From Undaria pinnatifida (taxonomy: Eukaryota > Sar > Phaeophyceae > Laminariales > Alariaceae): a stretch of 64,000 nt of DNA. The stretch is taken from NCBI GenBank assembly GCA_012845835.1, contig JABAKD010000020.1, forward strand, positions 18,717,146 to 18,781,145. The letters run 5' to 3'. Within the stretch, counting starts at the first letter, position 1. Every line of letters begins with the position of its first letter. Shown one piece after another: positions 33,552 through 45,819 of this stretch. The notes under the pieces were generated by a model. It searched no databases and was not told the origin of the DNA. It saw only the letters and a program-made list of their open reading frames with translations. The translations under genes were made by a program, and so were the position numbers.

Positions 33552-34070
33552 TGTGAAGGTGTCGTGGTGCCGGAAGGTGGGAGGGAAGGGACGCAGGGGT
33601 ATCAGCTTCGCTTGGAGACAGCACCGGTTCTTCTTTATAGATTTCTCATTATTGGCGTTGAGCTGTGACAAGCTCGAGGAGACAGGAAGAGGAGAAGGAG
33701 GACGAGGAGAAGGAGGAGCAGGAGGAGGAGTGAGAGTACGGGGGTGGCGTGAAGCTCACAGAGTTCGCTTCACCCCAGCATTGCTGCTGTGCTCTCTTCC
33801 GAGCCTTTACCTATGGAACGTTCAAGGAACGTTCTCCCAGATGATCTATATTCCCATGAGCGCCTAACGCGCTTACTTCTATCTACCTTGTCCAGAGGAA
33901 GAACGTTCCGTTACCGAGAACGCTCTTGTGGTATAAGCTAGCTAGATTCTACGGGTCATCCGCTCCACTTAGAATATTCCGTTCATGAGAATCTTCTTGT
34001 GGCCAATAGACCATGACTCTGCGGACTATCTTACCGAATCTATTGCCAGATATACTGACACTCTATTACA
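33552..34070 (-). repeat. 3' LTR of the TRIM (element runs on the minus strand)
   Basis: 519 bases, with a GGA/GAGGAG-rich purine tract in its middle. It is nearly identical to 34,289-34,807 and homologous to 12,053-12,564. Confidence 0.9.
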
Positions 34071-34268
34071 TTAGCCCACCCTGAATAGTCGTAGACGCAG
34101 ATCACCTGCCCATCAAAGGATGTCAACAAAACATCCAAAATTGGAAATGGGATCGAAGATGCGGCTATTCGAAACAAACGAAAATGAGGCTATAGATTCC
34201 CCCACACCTCGTAATAGTGAGGCTTAAACGCCTCATTGCAAGATATACAACCCTATGATGGAGCTCAC

Positions 34269-34286
34269 ATCCTGCCGACGACGCCA
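34269..34286 (-). other. Primer-binding site of the TRIM
   Basis: On the minus strand TGGCGTCGTCGGCAGGAT lies two bases inside the 5' LTR. It is complementary to a tRNA 3' end with T-stem CCTGC, a 7-base acceptor strand, discriminator G and CCA. The family B element at 56.6 kb uses the same site. Confidence 0.8.
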
Positions 34287-34288
34287 CT

Positions 34289-34807
34289 TGTGAAGGTGTC
34301 GTGGTGCCGGAAGGTGGGAGGGAAGGGACGCAGGGGTATCAGCTTCGCTTGGAGACAGCACCGGTTCTTCTTTATAGATTTCTCATTATTGGCGTTGAGC
34401 TGTGACAAGCTCGAGGAGACAGGAAGAGGAGAAGGAGGACGAGGAGAAGGAGGAGAAGGAGGAGGAGTGAGAGCACGGGGGTGGCGTGAAGCTCACAGAG
34501 TTCGCTTCACCCCAGCATTGCTGCTGTGCTCTCTTCCGGGCCTTTACCTATGGAACGTACAAGGAACGTTCTCTCAGATGTTCTATATTCCCATGAGCGC
34601 CTAACGCGCTTACTTCTATCTATCTTGTCCAGAGGAAGAACGTTCCGTTACCGAGAACGCTCTTGTGGTGTAAGCTAGCTAGATTCTACGGGTCATCCAC
34701 TCCACTTAGAATATTCCGTTCATGAGAATCTTCTTGTGGCCAATAGACCATGACTCTGCGGACTATCTTACCGAATCTATTGCCAGATATACTGACACTC
34801 TATTACT
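34289..34807 (-). repeat. 5' LTR of the TRIM (element runs on the minus strand)
   Basis: 519 bases. It adjoins the primer-binding site on its left, which fixes the element's direction. Confidence 0.9.
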
Positions 34808-34811
34808 GTGG

Positions 34812-36130
34812 TAAGTAGACAGTAGGATGGCGTGCGTTGTTGTTGCTTGTCGTCCCTGACTCCGTTGCTGTGATCGTTTGCCGATCAAGCGCAAGCGGTC
34901 GTGTGTTGGTACGTAACGGACAAATAAGTTTGTGTTGCTGCGTACTTGACGTGCTCCTTGTTGCTGCTGATTGCTGATTGATCATCTCTTCTAGCGATTT
35001 TTGCTTTTTTTTGGCACACTTCTACTTTCCAGCTTCTGGACATACAAGCCGTGGTCACAGGTGTCGTCCTTCCCTTTCCCCCCCGGTTATTGCCTTTATT
35101 TTTTTGGCTCATAGGGTTCAGCACCCACTGATCGTCGATTTTTCATCGAATGTTGCTAACTCACGCTCTCGCGCTTTCCGCAAGTCAATTAGTGCACAAG
35201 ACGAAAAGTTGTACGAGTACGCACTCGGGGGGATTCAAACTCACGAAGCTGACCTATACCAGGCTCGGGGATATAACCTGATACGCCACCGGGGCAGTGA
35301 GTGATATAGAGCCGGTCGCCCCGGGGGTCTAGTGGGGTTACACTCGAATACTACTACTATTAATACTAGCGTTGGTCCTTGAGCTAAATAACCACCGTTG
35401 TGAGCTTTGTTGGCTTTATTTATTTGCAGAAAAATGGCAAAAAAAAGGATCAATTAACTGCTGAAATCGCCAAGCAGCGTGGGTAGGTACAAATCGACGC
35501 GAATCGAAGAAGGAAGAAAACGCTGAATTCTTCTCGCGATAAAAATTAGGGCAGGTGCCGTAGTGGGGAGGGGGGAGGGGAGCCCGCTATATGACCCCGG
35601 ATCTAAGTTATACTACTGGGAGGGCTCGAGAGTAATGCGAGCATCACAATAAATGGGATGGGAAAAAGAAAAGAAATGAAGTGTATTACTGCTGCTGTAT
35701 TAGTACGATATCCAAGCCAGTTGCACCGATCGACTCGATCTGGACTAACTGCTGTTGTATTATGCAAAAAGGTCCATGTATAACTTCTCTAATCACGCAC
35801 AGCGGACATGGTTAGTCACCTTACTGGCCCCGGATGCTTAGTCGAGTAAAACCATCATAAGAAACGCACTCGACACGTTTCGTCGCCAGACTAGATGGTC
35901 AGTCGGCGTGTGCTCGGATTTACCGATCGAAATCTGATGAATGAAGCTCGGAATCGGATTCACTTAAAAAACGGTAGCTACTAATAGTAGTACATTGTTA
36001 TGATTGTTAGTCTATATCGAACTCTTGTCATTACCTTACATACTGTACGCGCAGGCTATGATTGTATGTGGTGACTTTTTTTACCCTACCAAGTATTGAA
36101 TCGAACAATTCGAAGTGCTGCCCTGCCCTA
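34812..36130. other. No gene supported
   Basis: A tRNA-like stretch on the minus strand (about 35,215-35,300) has a B-box-like AGTTTGAATCCC but no sound cloverleaf. The + frame at 34,978-35,304 crosses it and is probably chance. Confidence 0.35.
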
Positions 36131-36136
36131 CCCGAA

Positions 36137-36173
36137 GCATGGGTGCCGGCATGGCGTATGCCGGCACCCATGC
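36137..36173. repeat. Perfect hairpin, 16-bp stem
   Basis: GCATGGGTGCCGGCAT and ATGCCGGCACCCATGC face each other across GGCGT. The stem has no mismatch and itself contains the palindrome GCCGGC. Confidence 0.85.
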
Positions 36174-37344
36174 GGAGCCCTTGTAATACAAATAAGATCA
36201 TACCGTGTGCTGAACATGTATGAGATCGGCAATCCATTGAGCACATGACAGCACCAGGACACAGCGAGCAGCGCATTCCTCAGGGAAAAAGACGGGGTGG
36301 GGATTTAGGTTGAGGCGTGGGCTACCCCGATTCTACAAAAAAAATCAGATAATCTAGATCGTGATCTGTCCAATGTGTGCTTCCAGGGAGGTTGAGGTCC
36401 GAGCAGCGTATACACCTAGCGGGGGCGGAGAGGGTGAGTGCAAGAGAGCGCATGAAATTGCTCGATCCACAGGGCCCAAGTTGAGAGGAGAGCGCGGGAA
36501 CCGTGGTATATAGACGAGCACCTGGAACTGTTGTATTGTGCCTTGTGTATGTGCTATCACGACTTGGGTGTAGCCCTACCCACTACCAAGATGTGATGAC
36601 GCTTTGATTGCGGGCGATGCGATAATTGACCATTGTTTAGTTGACTATGCTTTGACGGCTCATGTAAATCCTTTTCATGATCATACAGTGGATCCAACAG
36701 AGGTGCAGTGACATGGTACATGCGGCAACAGGAAAACACAGCATATATGTGCCCTTCGTGAATCCCCAAGGTAGGTCCTATTGCTGCTAGTAATACTTGC
36801 ATATGTGACCGCGAAACACTAATATAGAGCCTTGTGGTAGCCAACTACGAGCCTACGGTACTGCAATCGTTGGGCGTTTATTTTACAGAGGGTCGGGGGA
36901 ATACTCCCTCCGGACCGTTGCCGACGCAAAACGCAAGCTGCTGACCAAAAAGTACCCATATACTAGCTCGTGTCTCCCCCCTCCTCAAAAACACTCGCCA
37001 GCGCCCGAATGCCTTGTCACTTGAAATACACCGGTCGGCACCCGAATGGGTTGTACTTGTGTTCCGGTTTTCCACGGGTCGGATCATTATTGGAGCCTGT
37101 AACCTCAAACTACTCGCAGGCGCGACAACACCAAACGCGCACGAAAAAGGCGTCGAAAAAAACTACATGGCATTCGGGGTACGGGACAAATATATTGTGG
37201 CTAGCGGGACAAAACAGGGTGGGATGGGACGGAGTGGTGACTTTGAAGCCAGGATTCATGACGGGAAGGGATGGGACGTTTACCTGGAAAGTACTATATA
37301 CGCATCGTCTACAGATCTAGCGCGTGCAAAACATGCCAACTTAC

Positions 37345-38234
37345 CCTCTGATGGGGAGAGGTCCCGCTGTTGCATCGATGGTAGCCTCTTCCTGCGAGGG
37401 GTAGAATCCCACCAGCTCCCGGATCGGCATGTCACCCTTTTTCAGCTGCGTGCTAAAGACAAGTTGCCAACTGCCCTCCACATCTTCCGCTGTGCGCAAG
37501 GGGAGGCGGTGCGAGAGCAGAAAGAAGGTTGAGTTGATGCTGGTCGGGATTTGATACTTGTTTTTGCTCTCGTGATGATGGTGATGTTGTAGCAGTAGTT
37601 CCTTGTTCGCTATCGTTACCATTGATAGTGTCACCGCTGCCATTGCTGCAAATGCTCGTAGTGCGGGTAGTAATCGTTGGATTCTAGATGAACACTCGTA
37701 GGAGACTTCGTTCTCGACAAAAGCAACGACGTAGGCGATCAGCTCATACCAGCACGTGATTACGACTGCACGCGCTACCGAAGCACAGACGAACGCGCAT
37801 CGCTTGTCATATGTTGTCATACGCGACGCCTCAGCCGGCCGAGGCACCGTACCTGAAACGGCTGCCGGGGGACCGCTATCTTCCGCCAAATTCTGAGCCC
37901 CTCGGACACCTCTTCCACCGCAACTGCGCACCGTCAAGCAAAAGGTTGTTGCCGCGACGAAATAGCAATGCAGCGAACCAGTAAAGCGGGAAATCAGCAA
38001 AACAGCGAACCAAGCGAAGTGGGCGGTGCAGCAAAGCACCAAAACAGCGAAAAGCAAAACAGCAAAACAGCAAAGCAGCGAAAAGCGGCGAAGCACCAAA
38101 GTAGCGAAAAACAGCGAATACGCGTAGCAGAGGGTTAGACGATACAGTCCACCTCGGTCATCCCCGTCTGTAGGTAGGCTGTCTGTACGGGGCATATTAC
38201 AGACAAATCCAACGGAGGCAAGCACGACGGGCAC
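37345..38234 (-). CDS. Fibrillin-like (PAP domain) gene, partial
   Basis: The minus strand is open from 38,234 to a GTAAGT donor at 37,344-37,339. The best part is the last exon-sized piece, from an acceptor (CCTTGCGCACAG, near 37,503) to that donor. It reads EDVEGSWQLVFSTQ and then GDMPIRELVGFYPS. This resembles the start of the plastid-lipid-associated/fibrillin domain, whose members bind lipids in plastids. Upstream, a likely start at MTTYDKRCAF is followed by hydrophobic helices. The 50 hydrophobic residues before that come from an AGCAAAACAGCGAA simple repeat and are probably not coding. I could not find the next exon below 37,300, so the gene may be truncated. Confidence 0.4.
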
Positions 38235-38745
38235 CGGTGGACAATTAGCCTACTGGACGGATCAGGCCTACGCAGTCCTCTCAGCGAGCAGGCGTAAAAC
38301 CAGCTTGCCGAGCGTATGTGATGAAACAGCGCCTCCTATTAATAGAACACCACGACGATGGGGCAATACGCGGTAGAGCACAACGATGCTTGAAGAGTGG
38401 CGTCAAGATGTACCCCAATAGCAGTGCTTGGCACAAGAACGCTTAAGAACGGAGAAAGCGCATACCATTGGGCACCGTACTATTACGTCAGACGTGTCCT
38501 TTGCCACATGCAACACGCCATCGAGCAAAGCGGATTCATTCCACGAGCGCACGTGCCTTACCCGCCCTCCCCCGCGGAAGACGCCCATATTCGCCTGTGC
38601 TCGAACGCTCCCCTCCTTTTCGCAAGCATAACGGTCCATAGAGATGCAACGCTGCCGGCACACTAATTACCCTTGTGAGACTACAGACGGAAACAGTAGA
38701 AAAAAAATGACGATGGTAGCATCGACTGCACGAATCAACCCGGGT

Positions 38746-39001
38746 TGCTGGAGTAGGGGATGTTTCCGAAGAGCAACGAAAGCAGATGTACGACACATTG
38801 CGCAACATAGCCATACTCGGACTGCTGCACGCTCTTCGTGGAAGGATTATCACACTGCACTTCTCAAGTTTTAGGTCGATATACAACGGTCTCAACGCGG
38901 AACACGGGGGCAAGCACCCCCGCCACCTCCGCCGGAGGCGAAATATTTTCACGGCTCTCTCACGGAGAGAAGCATATCGGCTAGCGATCGCCGTCAGCTA
39001 A
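38746..39001 (+). CDS. Exon of an unknown protein (candidate)
   Basis: From the ATG at 38,786 the frame reads MYDTLRNIAILGLLHALRGR and continues with basic residues to a TAA. Upstream it stays open and protein-like (DVSEEQRKQ) as far as GGAGTAG near 38,757, a possible acceptor. A second AG (TTTTAG at 38,872-38,873) might instead be a splice border in mid-frame. Family unknown. Confidence 0.3.
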
Positions 39002-39009
39002 ATCAGCGC

Positions 39010-40600
39010 CCCGCCCCCCCGTCGGGGAAGTGTTGCCGAAGGTGCTCCCGGAAAAAAATCTACTGGAGGCGCCACTGGAGGCATGCCCCCCGCTGTGTGT
39101 TTTCATGATACACAAAAAAAGCGTGACAATCAAGCGTTAAGCTTCACTCAAGTTTTAAACTGAAAACAACGAGTACTCTACCTCTCTCAGCCCATAATGG
39201 CGGACAGCAAATACACGAGACCAACACCCCGACCTCTTTATCACGACAAACCGCGCAACGCTTTGGCTGGGACGTGATAATTACACAGATGGGTCTAGAA
39301 CAAAGTATACAAAACTGGTGCTTTTGTTTGATTTTTCAAGTCTCGCCTTGATTTACAAAAAAAAAATAGCCCCAACCCCAGTCCTGACCCATGAAAAGCT
39401 TCAGAACGAGAAAAAACATCAACTATTAATATGTATTACTTGGTTCTAGACTGTGTCATTTTAAATCACACAAACGTCTGGGAAATCACCATTTACCATC
39501 TTCCCGATCACCCAGAAAGCTCCAAGAACGGCTAGCGTCGATGTTCAGTTCGATTTGTTTCCGCCCGAAGACTCAAAGCGGTTAACTCGCGGGTCAGTGC
39601 AATGGCACGCGGATTGTGAATGCTCCAACACCTACCGAACACGACAGTGCGTAATGCACCCCCTCGGAAAAAAAATCACGATGATTTTCTCGACGACCGG
39701 TACATAGAGTGCAAACGCCAAGCGACACGCCTACGGGAATAGGTCGGCAGGATCTTCCGAGAGCTGCCATTTCCGATGTTTGTGCACCCCTGATTTCGGA
39801 GGAATTCGGCTCGAAAACTCATCCCGGCGGGTATGTTCTACACTGTCCTATACGGTAGAACCACGGGATGGAAGAACCCCCATTCCTACTGCCCACGCCA
39901 AGCACACCTTTCCGAGTGTCCACCGCTGCCCTCAGCACCGTGTCTGGCTCGTCCGAATCAAGCTCCGACCCCGTCCCCGTCTCCGTCCCCGCGTAAAGAA
40001 CGCCTTCCCGCCAACGGACGCGTCCATGATCGCAGTGGCGCATGGGTGACCATGCACCTTGATGCATGAGGGAAGACGACGAGGGCAGTGGTCCTGGTGT
40101 GCCGAAGGATAGGGGTGCGTTGAGGTTGGGGGATATTTGCGCGTGAGAAGTACTGTCGCGGTGCATACGAGCCGGTCATGGTTTTGGACGCGTTTTTTGC
40201 AGAGATACACATTATTGTGTTTTTTTAAGCATTTCACCCCAGTGATGTCATTCGGGGGCAGTCATCGGTATATGTATATTTATATGTATAATTGTGATTT
40301 TTTTTTCCCTTAGGGCACATCTCTTCGTGCTCGCACCTTTGTCCGAAACGTCGGGTGAGGTGGGCACAATTCGACCGTCGGGCTCACGTTGCCGGAGATT
40401 TGGGCGCGATCCGTGCAGTGTGTCGCGCGTGGCAAGCCTTTCAAACTTTTTTGGCCTTGGGCACACTTAAGGCAAATCCCCGGGTTTCCGCAACATCCCC
40501 GGGGATTGAGTTTCTGCATCCCCTATCCCCGCGTACGCACGCAAGATTTGGATGCAAACCGGGCTTTTCTGCTCGCAGAGGGTACACGTTTCTTTACAGC
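39010..40600. other. No confident gene
   Basis: Short frames on both strands around 39,780-40,240 and 40,310-40,670 overlap each other and include a (CCGTCC)n-type run near 39,970. None is favoured. Confidence 0.35.
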
Positions 40601-40614
40601 TTTTTGCACAGAGC

Positions 40615-41900
40615 ACCACGCTACGATCCTGCCGTCCAGCAGCAGTCCAGCCCCCTAGCAGCAGCAGCCTGAAACTCTATGAGCGTGTGGCTGCTGTTGT
40701 AGTAGCTGATTCTTTGATCGGAGCGTGGCATTTGGCACCCCACCATACCCCATCTTTCTGGTGTGCTGCCGCTTCGGACGCATCTCAATTGAATATCCAT
40801 AGATCGCGCCAATTTGGTCGGTAATATAGGAAAAATTATGATAGTAATTGATATACAAACCCATCCTTACATTTACGTCCAAAGAGGCGTGGCATTTGGC
40901 ACCCCACCATACCCCATATTTCTGGTGTGCTGCCGCTTCGGACGCATCTCAATTGCATATTCATAGATCGCGCCATTTTGGTCGGTCATATAGGAACCTT
41001 TTTGATAGTAATTGATATACAAACCCATCCCTATATTTACGTCTAAAGAGGCAGTATTTTTCCGTACTACATACCAGAGGGGTATTGTTTTGTTTCGGGG
41101 ATTTTGCTCACGCTACAGATGACAGGACCATACATGAGGACGGCACAATGCTACGTGTACAACCCTACCGCACAGCAGCAGTAGTGGGATACATCATGTA
41201 CATGCGCGTAGCGAGTCCTCGCTATGCTGAGGCGAGTTGCTTTCGGCTCCACGAGGGGACGGTTTTGAATCGGACGACGATCAAAACAATCCAGCGTAAT
41301 ATTTCTCAACTATAAAAAGCAAACAGCAGTGGATATGGGCGCTGATGGCACCACGCTACGATCCTGCCGCCCAGCAGCAGTCCAGCCCCCTAGCATCAGC
41401 AGCCTGCAACTCTATGCGCGTGTAGATGCTGTTGTAGAAAGCTGATTCTTTGATCGGAGCGTGCCATTTGTCACCCCACCATACCCCATATCTCCGCTGC
41501 GCTGCCGCCGTGTGCATCTCCATTGCATTTCCATAGATCGCGCCAATTTGGGCGGTAATATAGGAACCTTTCTAATAGTAATATATATACAAACTCATCC
41601 TTACATTATACCGTACGTAATAGACAGAGTGTTTTTACGTACATAACAGAGGGGTAATGTTACGTATGGGTCGGAGGTTTTGCTCACACCACAGATGACA
41701 GGGACCAGACAACATGAGGATAACACAATGCTACGTGTACAACCTTGCCGCACAGCAGCAGTACTAGGACACATCATGTATGTGCGCGTGGCGAGTCCTC
41801 GCTATGCTGAGGCGAGTTGCTTTCGGCTCCACGAGGGAACTATTTTGAATCGGACGACGATCAAAACAATCCAGCGTAATTTTTTTAAAAATATTTTAAA
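40615..41900. repeat. Diverged tandem duplication of about 700 bp
   Basis: CACCACGCTACGATCCTGCC begins copies near 40,614 and 41,349. Both contain TTTGATCGGAGCGTG, CACCCCACCATACCCCAT and, at their ends, GCGAGTCCTCGCTATGCTGA and CGGACGACGATCAAAACAAT. A third partial copy (40,885-41,075) lies inside the first. Confidence 0.8.
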
Positions 41901-42039
41901 AATACATACAATAGTTTTTCCATGTACTTTTTCGAACGCACACTGGTGAGGGTCCTTCCAACGCACACTGTGTCGGGCCCGGGGGGGGGGGTTCGGGGGG
42001 GGGCGCGTCGCCCCCCCCCGACACTGCTACTAGCATCCA

Positions 42040-44175
42040 AGCACCCTTCGGCTGCCCTGCCAACCCAGCACATACATCAACACCAACACACACTACACTG
42101 CTAGTACCATCCAAGCACCGTGCGGCTGCCATCCAAGCACAGTTCGGCTGCCCTGCCAACCCAGTGCTGGTGGTGCATTTTGGGACACACACACCAACAC
42201 CAACACACTCTACACTGCTAGTAGTAGCATACAAGCACCCTTCGGCTGGCCTGCCAACCCAGCGCTGGTGGTGCATGCGCTGGAACGTTTGCGCCTCTGC
42301 TGTTCGATCCTGCTACATCACGATGCGGGACAACAAAAAAAACACAACACACAAACATTTCACTTCGTTGTGCCCTGGGCTGCGGACAAAAACATCCCTT
42401 CCCAAAAAGCCCTCCTCGTCCTTACAAAACCATAAAATTCAAATGGCTGCGATTCTGCGATTCCAATCAAACGGCGCGACGAACTACACCCTGGCACGCA
42501 AACAGCTCGTGGGTGCATTTTGGGACACACACACCAACACCAGCACACACTACACTGCTAGTAGTAGCATCCAAGCACCGTTCGGCAGCCCTGCCAACCC
42601 AGCGCTGGTGGTGCATGCGCTGGAACGTTTGCGCCTCTGCTGTTCGATCCTGCTACATCACGATGCGGGACAACAAAAAAAACACAACACACAAACATTT
42701 CACTTCGTTGTGCCCTGGGCTGCGGACAAAAAAATCCCTTCCCAAAAAACCCTCCTCGTCCTTACAAAACCATAAAATTCAAATGGCTGCGATTCTGCGA
42801 TTCCAATCAAACGGCGCGACGAACTACACCCTGGCACGCAAACAGCTCGTGGGTGCATTTTGGGACACACACACCAACACCAGCACACACTACACTGCTA
42901 GTAGTAGCATCCAAGCACCGTTCGGCAGCCCTGCCAACCCAGCGCTGGTGGTGCATGCGCTGGAACGTTTGCGCCTCTGCTGTTCGATCCTGCTACATCA
43001 CGATGCGGGACAACAAAAAAAACACAACACACAAACATTTCACTTCGTTGTGCCCTGGGCTGCGGACAAAAAAATCCCTTCCCAAAAAACCCTCCTCGTC
43101 CTTACAAAACCATAAAATTCAAACGGCTGCGATTCTGCGATTCCAATCAAACGGCGCGACGAACTACACCCTGGCACGCAAACAGCTCGTGGGTGCATTT
43201 TGGGACACACACACCAACAACAACACACACTGCACTGCTAGTAGTAGCATCCAAGCACCGTTCGGCAGCCCTGCCAACCCAGCGCTGGTGGTGCATGCGC
43301 TGGAACGTTTGCGCCTCTGCTGTTCGATCCTGCTACATCACGATGCGGGACAACAAACACAACACACAGCAAAAACATTTCACTTCGTTGTGCCCTGGGC
43401 TGCGGAAAAAACGTCCCTTCCCAAAAAAACCTCCTCGTCCTTACAAAACCATGAAATTCAAACGGCTGCGAAACGGCGCGACGAACTACACCCTGGCACG
43501 ACAACCAGCTGGTGGTGCATTTTGGGACACACACACCAACACCAACACACACTACACTGCTAGTAGTAGCATCCAAGCACCGTTCGGCAGCCCTGCCAAC
43601 CCGGCGCTGGTGGTGCATGCGCTGGAACGTTTGCGCCTCTGCTGTTCGATCCTGCTCGTGCGGTACAACCAACACAACACACAGCCAAAACATTTCACTT
43701 CGTTGTGCCCTGGGCTGCGGACAAAAAAAAACGGGAAAAAAAACCTTCCCAAAAAACCCTCTTCGTCCTTACAAACCCTTAAAATTCAAACGGCTGCGCT
43801 TCAAATCAAACGGCGCGACGAACTACACCCTGGCACGCGAACAACCAGCTGGTGGTGCATTTCGGGACACACACACCAACACCAACACACACTACACTGC
43901 TAGTAGTAGCATCCAAGCACCGTTCGGCTGCCCTGCCAACCCAGCGCTGGTGGTGCATGCTCTGGAACGTTTGCGCCTCTGCTGTTCGATCCTGCTCGTG
44001 CGGGACAACCAACACAACACACAGCAAAAACATTTCACTTCGTTGTGCCCTGGGCTGCGGACAAAAACAACCCTTCCCAAAAAACCCTCCTCGTCCTTAC
44101 AAACCCTTAAAATTCAAACGGCTGCGCTTCAAATCAAACGGCGCGACGAACTACACCCTGGCACGCAAACAACGA
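42040..44175. repeat. Tandem array with 340-bp period
   Basis: Units begin near CCAAGCACCGTTCGGC and contain GGTGCATGCGCTGGAACGTT, TGCTGTTCGATCCTGC, CACTTCGTTGTGCCCTGGGC and GACGAACTACACCCTGGCAC. Starts at about 42,570, 42,910 and 43,250 are exactly 340 apart, the next unit is about 320, then about 340 again. Three inner units are almost identical, which points to recent amplification. Long + frames here (for example 43,512-44,606) exist because the unit length keeps shifting frame without stops. I do not call them genes. Confidence 0.92.
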
Positions 44176-44475
44176 GCAGCGCACACCGCACACCCTCTTT
44201 TTCTATCCCTTCTCGGGTACACCGCGCTCTTCGGTGTTACGCTGGAACGTTTGCGCCTCTGCTGTTCGATCCTGCCCTTGCGGTCTGCCGTGTCTGCGTG
44301 CAATCAAACGGCCGCGCTTCAAATCAAACGGCGCTACGAACTACACCCTGGCACGAACACCCTCGCAGCGCACACCGCACACCCTCTATTTATATCCCTC
44401 GTCGGATACACTGCGCTCCTCGGCGTTGCGCTGGAACTTGCGCCTCTGCTGTTCGATCCTGCCCTGTGTGGTCTG
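44175..44475. repeat. Two further units of a related 190-bp repeat
   Basis: CGCACACCGCACACCCTCT followed by GCTGGAACGTTTGCGCCTCT occurs at 44,180-44,275, and a diverged version occurs at 44,370-44,462. These continue the array in shortened form. Confidence 0.7.
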
Positions 44476-45164
44476 CCGTGTCTGCGTACGGCGGCGACTG
44501 CGTCCTTCAGTTCGGCTGCTGCATACTCTCTCTCGCTGGTTCCTGTCGCAGCTCATCTCCGCCGCGTGCTGTGGGTGTCTGCTATGAGCCTCTTCGCTCG
44601 TTCTAGGCTCCTCCTTCCCTGCGGCTGCGTGTTCTTCGCCCTCTTCAAACCTTACGGCGTACCACCTCCTCGTGCTGCGGCAGAATCTTTGCACACACCG
44701 TGCAGCGGAACGTCCCTACAGCAGAGCGGTATCTTGACGACTGGGGACACCAACTCTTCCGATACACATTCACAGGGCTCTCTCTGTGTGGTACATACAT
44801 GGGTAGCGCAGCAGTACTCCTGTGTGTTTGCGTGTGTAGGATACGCGCACGTGTTCGAACCTTCCATACTACCTCACCCTCCTCCAGCGTTCCTGCGGTA
44901 CAAATCCCTTCCATCACCTGTGTATGCATCATCTCCCATGTATGTAGTCTAGACTACGCGTCTCCAGCTACGGCTGTGCGTCCTGTAACAAATGTTCCGT
45001 GTCTTTCAGCACGTTACATCCTACACCTGCGTACAACGTAACCCATGCGCACATTGTCATCACACCATGCGGCCTTCCTCGCCAAATTCTGCTGTTCCCT
45101 TTACAGGGGACTAAGTACGAGCATCCTATCGGTGACATTCTCCGCCTCAAAGTGAAAGTCGCCG

Positions 45165-45480
45165 GCTAAACATTCCGCCACTCCCGACGATCGCCAAGTG
45201 CCCTCTCGCGCAGTCAAGTGTGACAAAACATTCAGCCACTCCCGACGATCGCCAAGTGCCTTCTCGCGCGATCCAGTGTGAAAAATCATTCAGCCACTCC
45301 CGACGATCGCCAAGTGCCTTCTCGCGCAGTCCAGTGTGACAAAACATTCCGCCACTCCAGACGATCGCCAAGTGACTTCTCGCGCAGTCAAATGTGATAA
45401 AACATTCCGCCACTCCAGACGATCGTCAAGTGCCTTCTCGCGCAGCGAGCCAACAGTCAAGTGTGACTAAACACTTCTCC
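45165..45480. repeat. Minisatellite, about 59-bp period, five units
   Basis: The core GCCACTCCCGACGATCGCCA followed by AGTGCCTTCTCGCGCAGTC and GTGTGACAAAACATTC repeats about five times, with one unit changed to CCAGACGATCG. The repeat keeps the minus strand open, which explains the Cys/His-rich frames there. Confidence 0.9.
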
Positions 45481-45819
45481 ACTTAACACCAAAAAGCACT
45501 TGACTAAACATGTATTTTACCTTACTTGGTACTAACTGCGATGTTTCGCAATTTCCAAACCGTGCACAACACCGGTCGTTGTCTCTGCTCGCCCCGTACT
45601 AAGAGAACATGCGACACTCTACGTACAGCTTTCGTAAAGAGATTACGCATTTCACACTTCCAGTGGCTTGACCTTGTTGGTGTAGACGTTGCTAGATGTG
45701 CTTGGTCTGTTGTCCGTCGCTTGGACTTACAGGCTTAACTTCATCTTGAAGTTGGAGAGGTAGGTAGATTTATTTATCTCGAAACTTATTGCCGTCATCG
45801 GCTCCGCCTCGACTGTTAA

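Larger units (their letters stand above)
33552..34807 (-). mobile_element. Complete TRIM (miniature LTR element), family A
   Basis: Two direct LTRs of 519 bases (33,552-34,070 and 34,289-34,807) flank only 218 bases. GTGG lies directly before (33,548-33,551) and directly after (34,808-34,811), a 4-bp target duplication. On the minus strand the LTR runs TGTAATAGAGTG to CCTTCACA; the outermost base of the right copy has changed from A to T on the + strand. The inner region starts with a primer-binding site and ends with CAGGGTGGGCTAA next to the other LTR. It encodes no protein and must rely on another element. Confidence 0.92.

Noticed and set aside
35215-35300. Possible tRNA on the minus strand
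   Set aside because: A B-box-like word is present, but I could not form the acceptor and anticodon stems.
43512-44952. Long + ORFs of over 360 codons in the tandem array
   Set aside because: They come from a repeat unit with few stops whose length shifts the frame each time; no domain and no consistent product.
45101-45413. Cys/His-rich minus frames resembling a zinc-finger array
   Set aside because: The frame is a translation of the 59-bp minisatellite; cysteines and histidines are not spaced as in any finger.
42040-45480. CRISPR-like arrays
   Set aside because: Units are contiguous tandem repeats without unique spacers, and the genome is eukaryotic.
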